Below are positions 13,418 to 14,940 of a stretch of DNA of 14,940 bases, one piece after another; position 1 is the first letter of the stretch; each line of letters begins with the position of its first letter. Source of the DNA: Fidelibacterota bacterium (GTDB lineage Bacteria; Fidelibacterota; Marinisomatia; Marinisomatales; J089); NCBI GenBank assembly GCA_003695105.1, contig RFIZ01000029.1:1-14940 (forward strand), in the 5' to 3' direction. Position numbers and translations under genes: made by a program. Below the pieces are notes generated by a model that searched no databases, had not been told where the DNA came from, and saw only the letters and a list, made by a program, of their open reading frames with translations.

Positions 13418-14673
13418 ACTACCGGCTACTGATTCTCCTTTGCTGCTTCCAATTGACCTCCGTGTGGGCGGCGGATCCCTTTCATCGCAAGGAGGAACGG
13501 GAGAAAATTGACCATTTCAATGTAGCTGCCTTCCCGCTTCCGGTTCCCGGGAGTGATTCCATTGAGGTCCGGGCCTATCTGGAAATCCCCTATCTGGCGT
13601 TGCAATTTTTGAAACGGGACAGTGTTTTCCGGGCCGATTTCCAGGGAACCATCACTCTGCGGGATCAGAGCGGATATCAATACGGCCGGAAAATCTGGCG
13701 GGATTCGGTAGTAGTGGATAATTACGTATCGACAATTTCTCTGTCCCTGTCAACCGTTACCTGGACCCGGTTTACCGTTCCTCCGGGAAAATATCATCTG
13801 GTGGCGGAAGTCACCGATATGGATACCAAAAGCAGCGGCGAAAATTCCGGTGATTGGGATTTGACCGTCTTTCAGGGACCTGACGCCCTGTTTCCACCGG
13901 TCGTGCTGGTCCCCCGGGAAGGAGAGTGGGGGTTTTCGCCCGGATGGATCCCCCTGTTGAATTCAGAAATACGGGAGTTGGAAGACACCCTTCGGGTGAT
14001 GATTTATTACAAGTCATCCGGTACCGGAATTCTGCGCACCGCGCTGCTGGACAAGGATCGTAAAAATCTCTGGTCCCGGTCCTATTCCATTGACACAGCC
14101 GGAGATGCCCTTACCAAAGAGTATCATCTGCCTCCCGCCTTGTTTGGCGATCTGAATTATTCTTTGGAGTTGGAATTGGAAGCGGGGGATCAATCCTATA
14201 AACAAGCCAAACATTTAAAAATCGACAAGCCGGGAATTTCACGACTGGTGAATGACGTGGATGACGCTCTGGATCAGATGATCTACATCCTGAGTGATAA
14301 GGAACGGGATCGATTGAAGAAAGCCCGTCCCGAAGATCGGGAGAAGTTGTTCAAGGAATTCTGGAAAAGCCGCGATCCCAACCCGGATACCGAACAGAAC
14401 GAATTGATGGACGAATATTATCGTCGGATCCGGTACTCCAATGAACATTTTTCCGGTTTTACCGCCGGCTGGATGACGGACATGGGCATGATTTATATTT
14501 TATTTGGTCCGCCGGACGAAGTGGAACGGACCGCCAGCACCAGTACCCATCGCTACTATGAATTGTGGTACTACCATCGCATCAACCGGCAATTTCTGTT
14601 CATCGACTACAATGGATTTGGAGATTATCGACTGGATGCTCCCCTGGTCGGCGACCCGTTTCGAGGTTTATAG
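13414..14673 (+). CDS. Secreted GWxTD-domain protein
   Basis: A 419-residue exported protein. The signal peptide is MNYRLLILLCCFQLTSVWA with likely cleavage after Ala19. A beta-rich middle (about 30-270) carries repeated strand patterns that suggest Ig-like modules. A helical, charged stretch (SDKERDRLKKARPEDREKL, about 298-316) leads to the diagnostic GWMTD at 352-356, followed by IYILFGPPDEVER. This is the GWxTD domain, found mainly in Bacteroidetes and related phyla and of unknown function. The ATG at 13414 is chosen because it forms ATGA with the preceding stop. An in-frame ATG at 13393 would give a more basic signal n-region (MGKRTISMNYR) and remains possible. With the propeller gene it forms a tight pair. 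It ends with TAG. Confidence 0.9.
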   Translation: MNYRLLILLCCFQLTSVWAADPFHRKEEREKIDHFNVAAFPLPVPGSDSIEVRAYLEIPYLALQFLKRDSVFRADFQGTITLRDQSGYQYGRKIWRDSVVVDNYVSTISLSLSTVTWTRFTVPPGKYHLVAEVTDMDTKSSGENSGDWDLTVFQGPDALFPPVVLVPREGEWGFSPGWIPLLNSEIRELEDTLRVMIYYKSSGTGILRTALLDKDRKNLWSRSYSIDTAGDALTKEYHLPPALFGDLNYSLELELEAGDQSYKQAKHLKIDKPGISRLVNDVDDALDQMIYILSDKERDRLKKARPEDREKLFKEFWKSRDPNPDTEQNELMDEYYRRIRYSNEHFSGFTAGWMTDMGMIYILFGPPDEVERTASTSTHRYYELWYYHRINRQFLFIDYNGFGDYRLDAPLVGDPFRGL

Positions 14674-14733
14674 TTCACGCGAGAATTCCGTAAGTTTTCC
14701 CTGAATCTTTATTCCCAGCCTTGAAGTCTTTCG

Positions 14734-14940
14734 ATGCAAAAATCCTTAAATGCAGCCCAAATTGAGCTTCTAAAAAAACTCATCACTCCTGAGCAACTGG
14801 AAAAATTGACTCCGGAGGAGCGGGAATTGATCCAGCCCCTGATCGAGGAACCGGTTCAGTCGGAATTCAGTCTGTATGTGGATGGAGCCGCAAATCTGGC
14901 CCGGAAATCAGCCGGAATCGGCGGTGTCCTGTACCGGAAC
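14734..14940 (+). CDS. RNase H-like (RVT_3/RNase HI family) protein, N-terminal part
   Basis: The first 69 codons of a gene cut by the right edge of the window. An N-terminal charged helical stretch of about 43 residues (KKLITPEQLEKLTPEERELI) precedes FSLYVDGAANLARKSAGIGG, the first strand of an RNase H fold with the catalytic Asp in YVDGAA. The glycine-rich NPGP-type turn normal in RNase HI is replaced by NLARKSAG. It could be an RNase HI that removes RNA from RNA-DNA hybrids or one of the uncharacterised RVT_3 proteins; the missing C-terminus holds the other catalytic residues. The ATG at 14734 is the only good start, since an in-frame stop lies at 14722-14724. No strong Shine-Dalgarno is seen in the 60-base gap after the GWxTD gene. 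Confidence 0.8.
   Translation, partial: MQKSLNAAQIELLKKLITPEQLEKLTPEERELIQPLIEEPVQSEFSLYVDGAANLARKSAGIGGVLYRN

Noticed and set aside
1..14940. Mobile element, phage, CRISPR array or defence system
   Set aside because: No transposase, integrase, terminal repeats, spaced direct repeats or defence domains were seen; gene content and spacing look like ordinary chromosome.

Overview
The window looks like a chromosomal segment of a Gram-negative bacterium, probably from the FCB side of the tree (a Marinimicrobia/Calditrichaeota-like lineage). This placement is inferred from a secreted GWxTD-domain protein next to a secreted beta-propeller protein, a PafA-type threonine-nucleophile alkaline phosphatase carried as a lipoprotein, a stand-alone heptose-7-phosphate kinase of LPS-core type, and moderate GC by eye. 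It does not rest on any database search. I see no phage genes, transposase, integrase or CRISPR array. Genes are packed tightly: five junctions are 4-base ATGA start/stop overlaps, no gap exceeds about 140 bases, and both ends of the window cut a gene.

Left part (1-2054, minus strand). Reading in the direction of transcription from the right: a tRNA-Leu(CAG), an eIF-2B alpha/beta/delta-family protein that starts 16 bases after the tRNA, an Mth938-like (DUF498) protein coupled to it by ATGA, a small unrecognised protein, and a DUF4442 hotdog-fold protein cut by the window edge. The joint job of these four proteins is unknown.

Middle (2156-7613, plus strand). smpB, tyrS, a PafA-like alkaline phosphatase lipoprotein, and a NatA/NatB-type ABC exporter pair are spaced or overlapped so closely that they probably form one transcript. 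It mixes ribosome rescue, tRNA charging and envelope functions.

A 141-base gap containing two inverted repeats precedes a second plus-strand group (7755-10697): thioredoxin, thioredoxin reductase, a lone ABC-type ATPase lacking its catalytic glutamate and switch histidine, and a histone-deacetylase-family deacetylase with a TTG start.

A further 100-base gap precedes a third group (10798-14673): the heptose-7-phosphate kinase, whose end overlaps by 23 bases a secreted multi-blade beta-propeller protein, which is coupled by ATGA to a secreted GWxTD protein. The last gene, cut by the right edge, begins an RNase H-like protein. The kinase, propeller and GWxTD genes look like an envelope-related unit. 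The least understood parts are the minus-strand four-gene cluster, the degenerate ATPase and the propeller/GWxTD pair.
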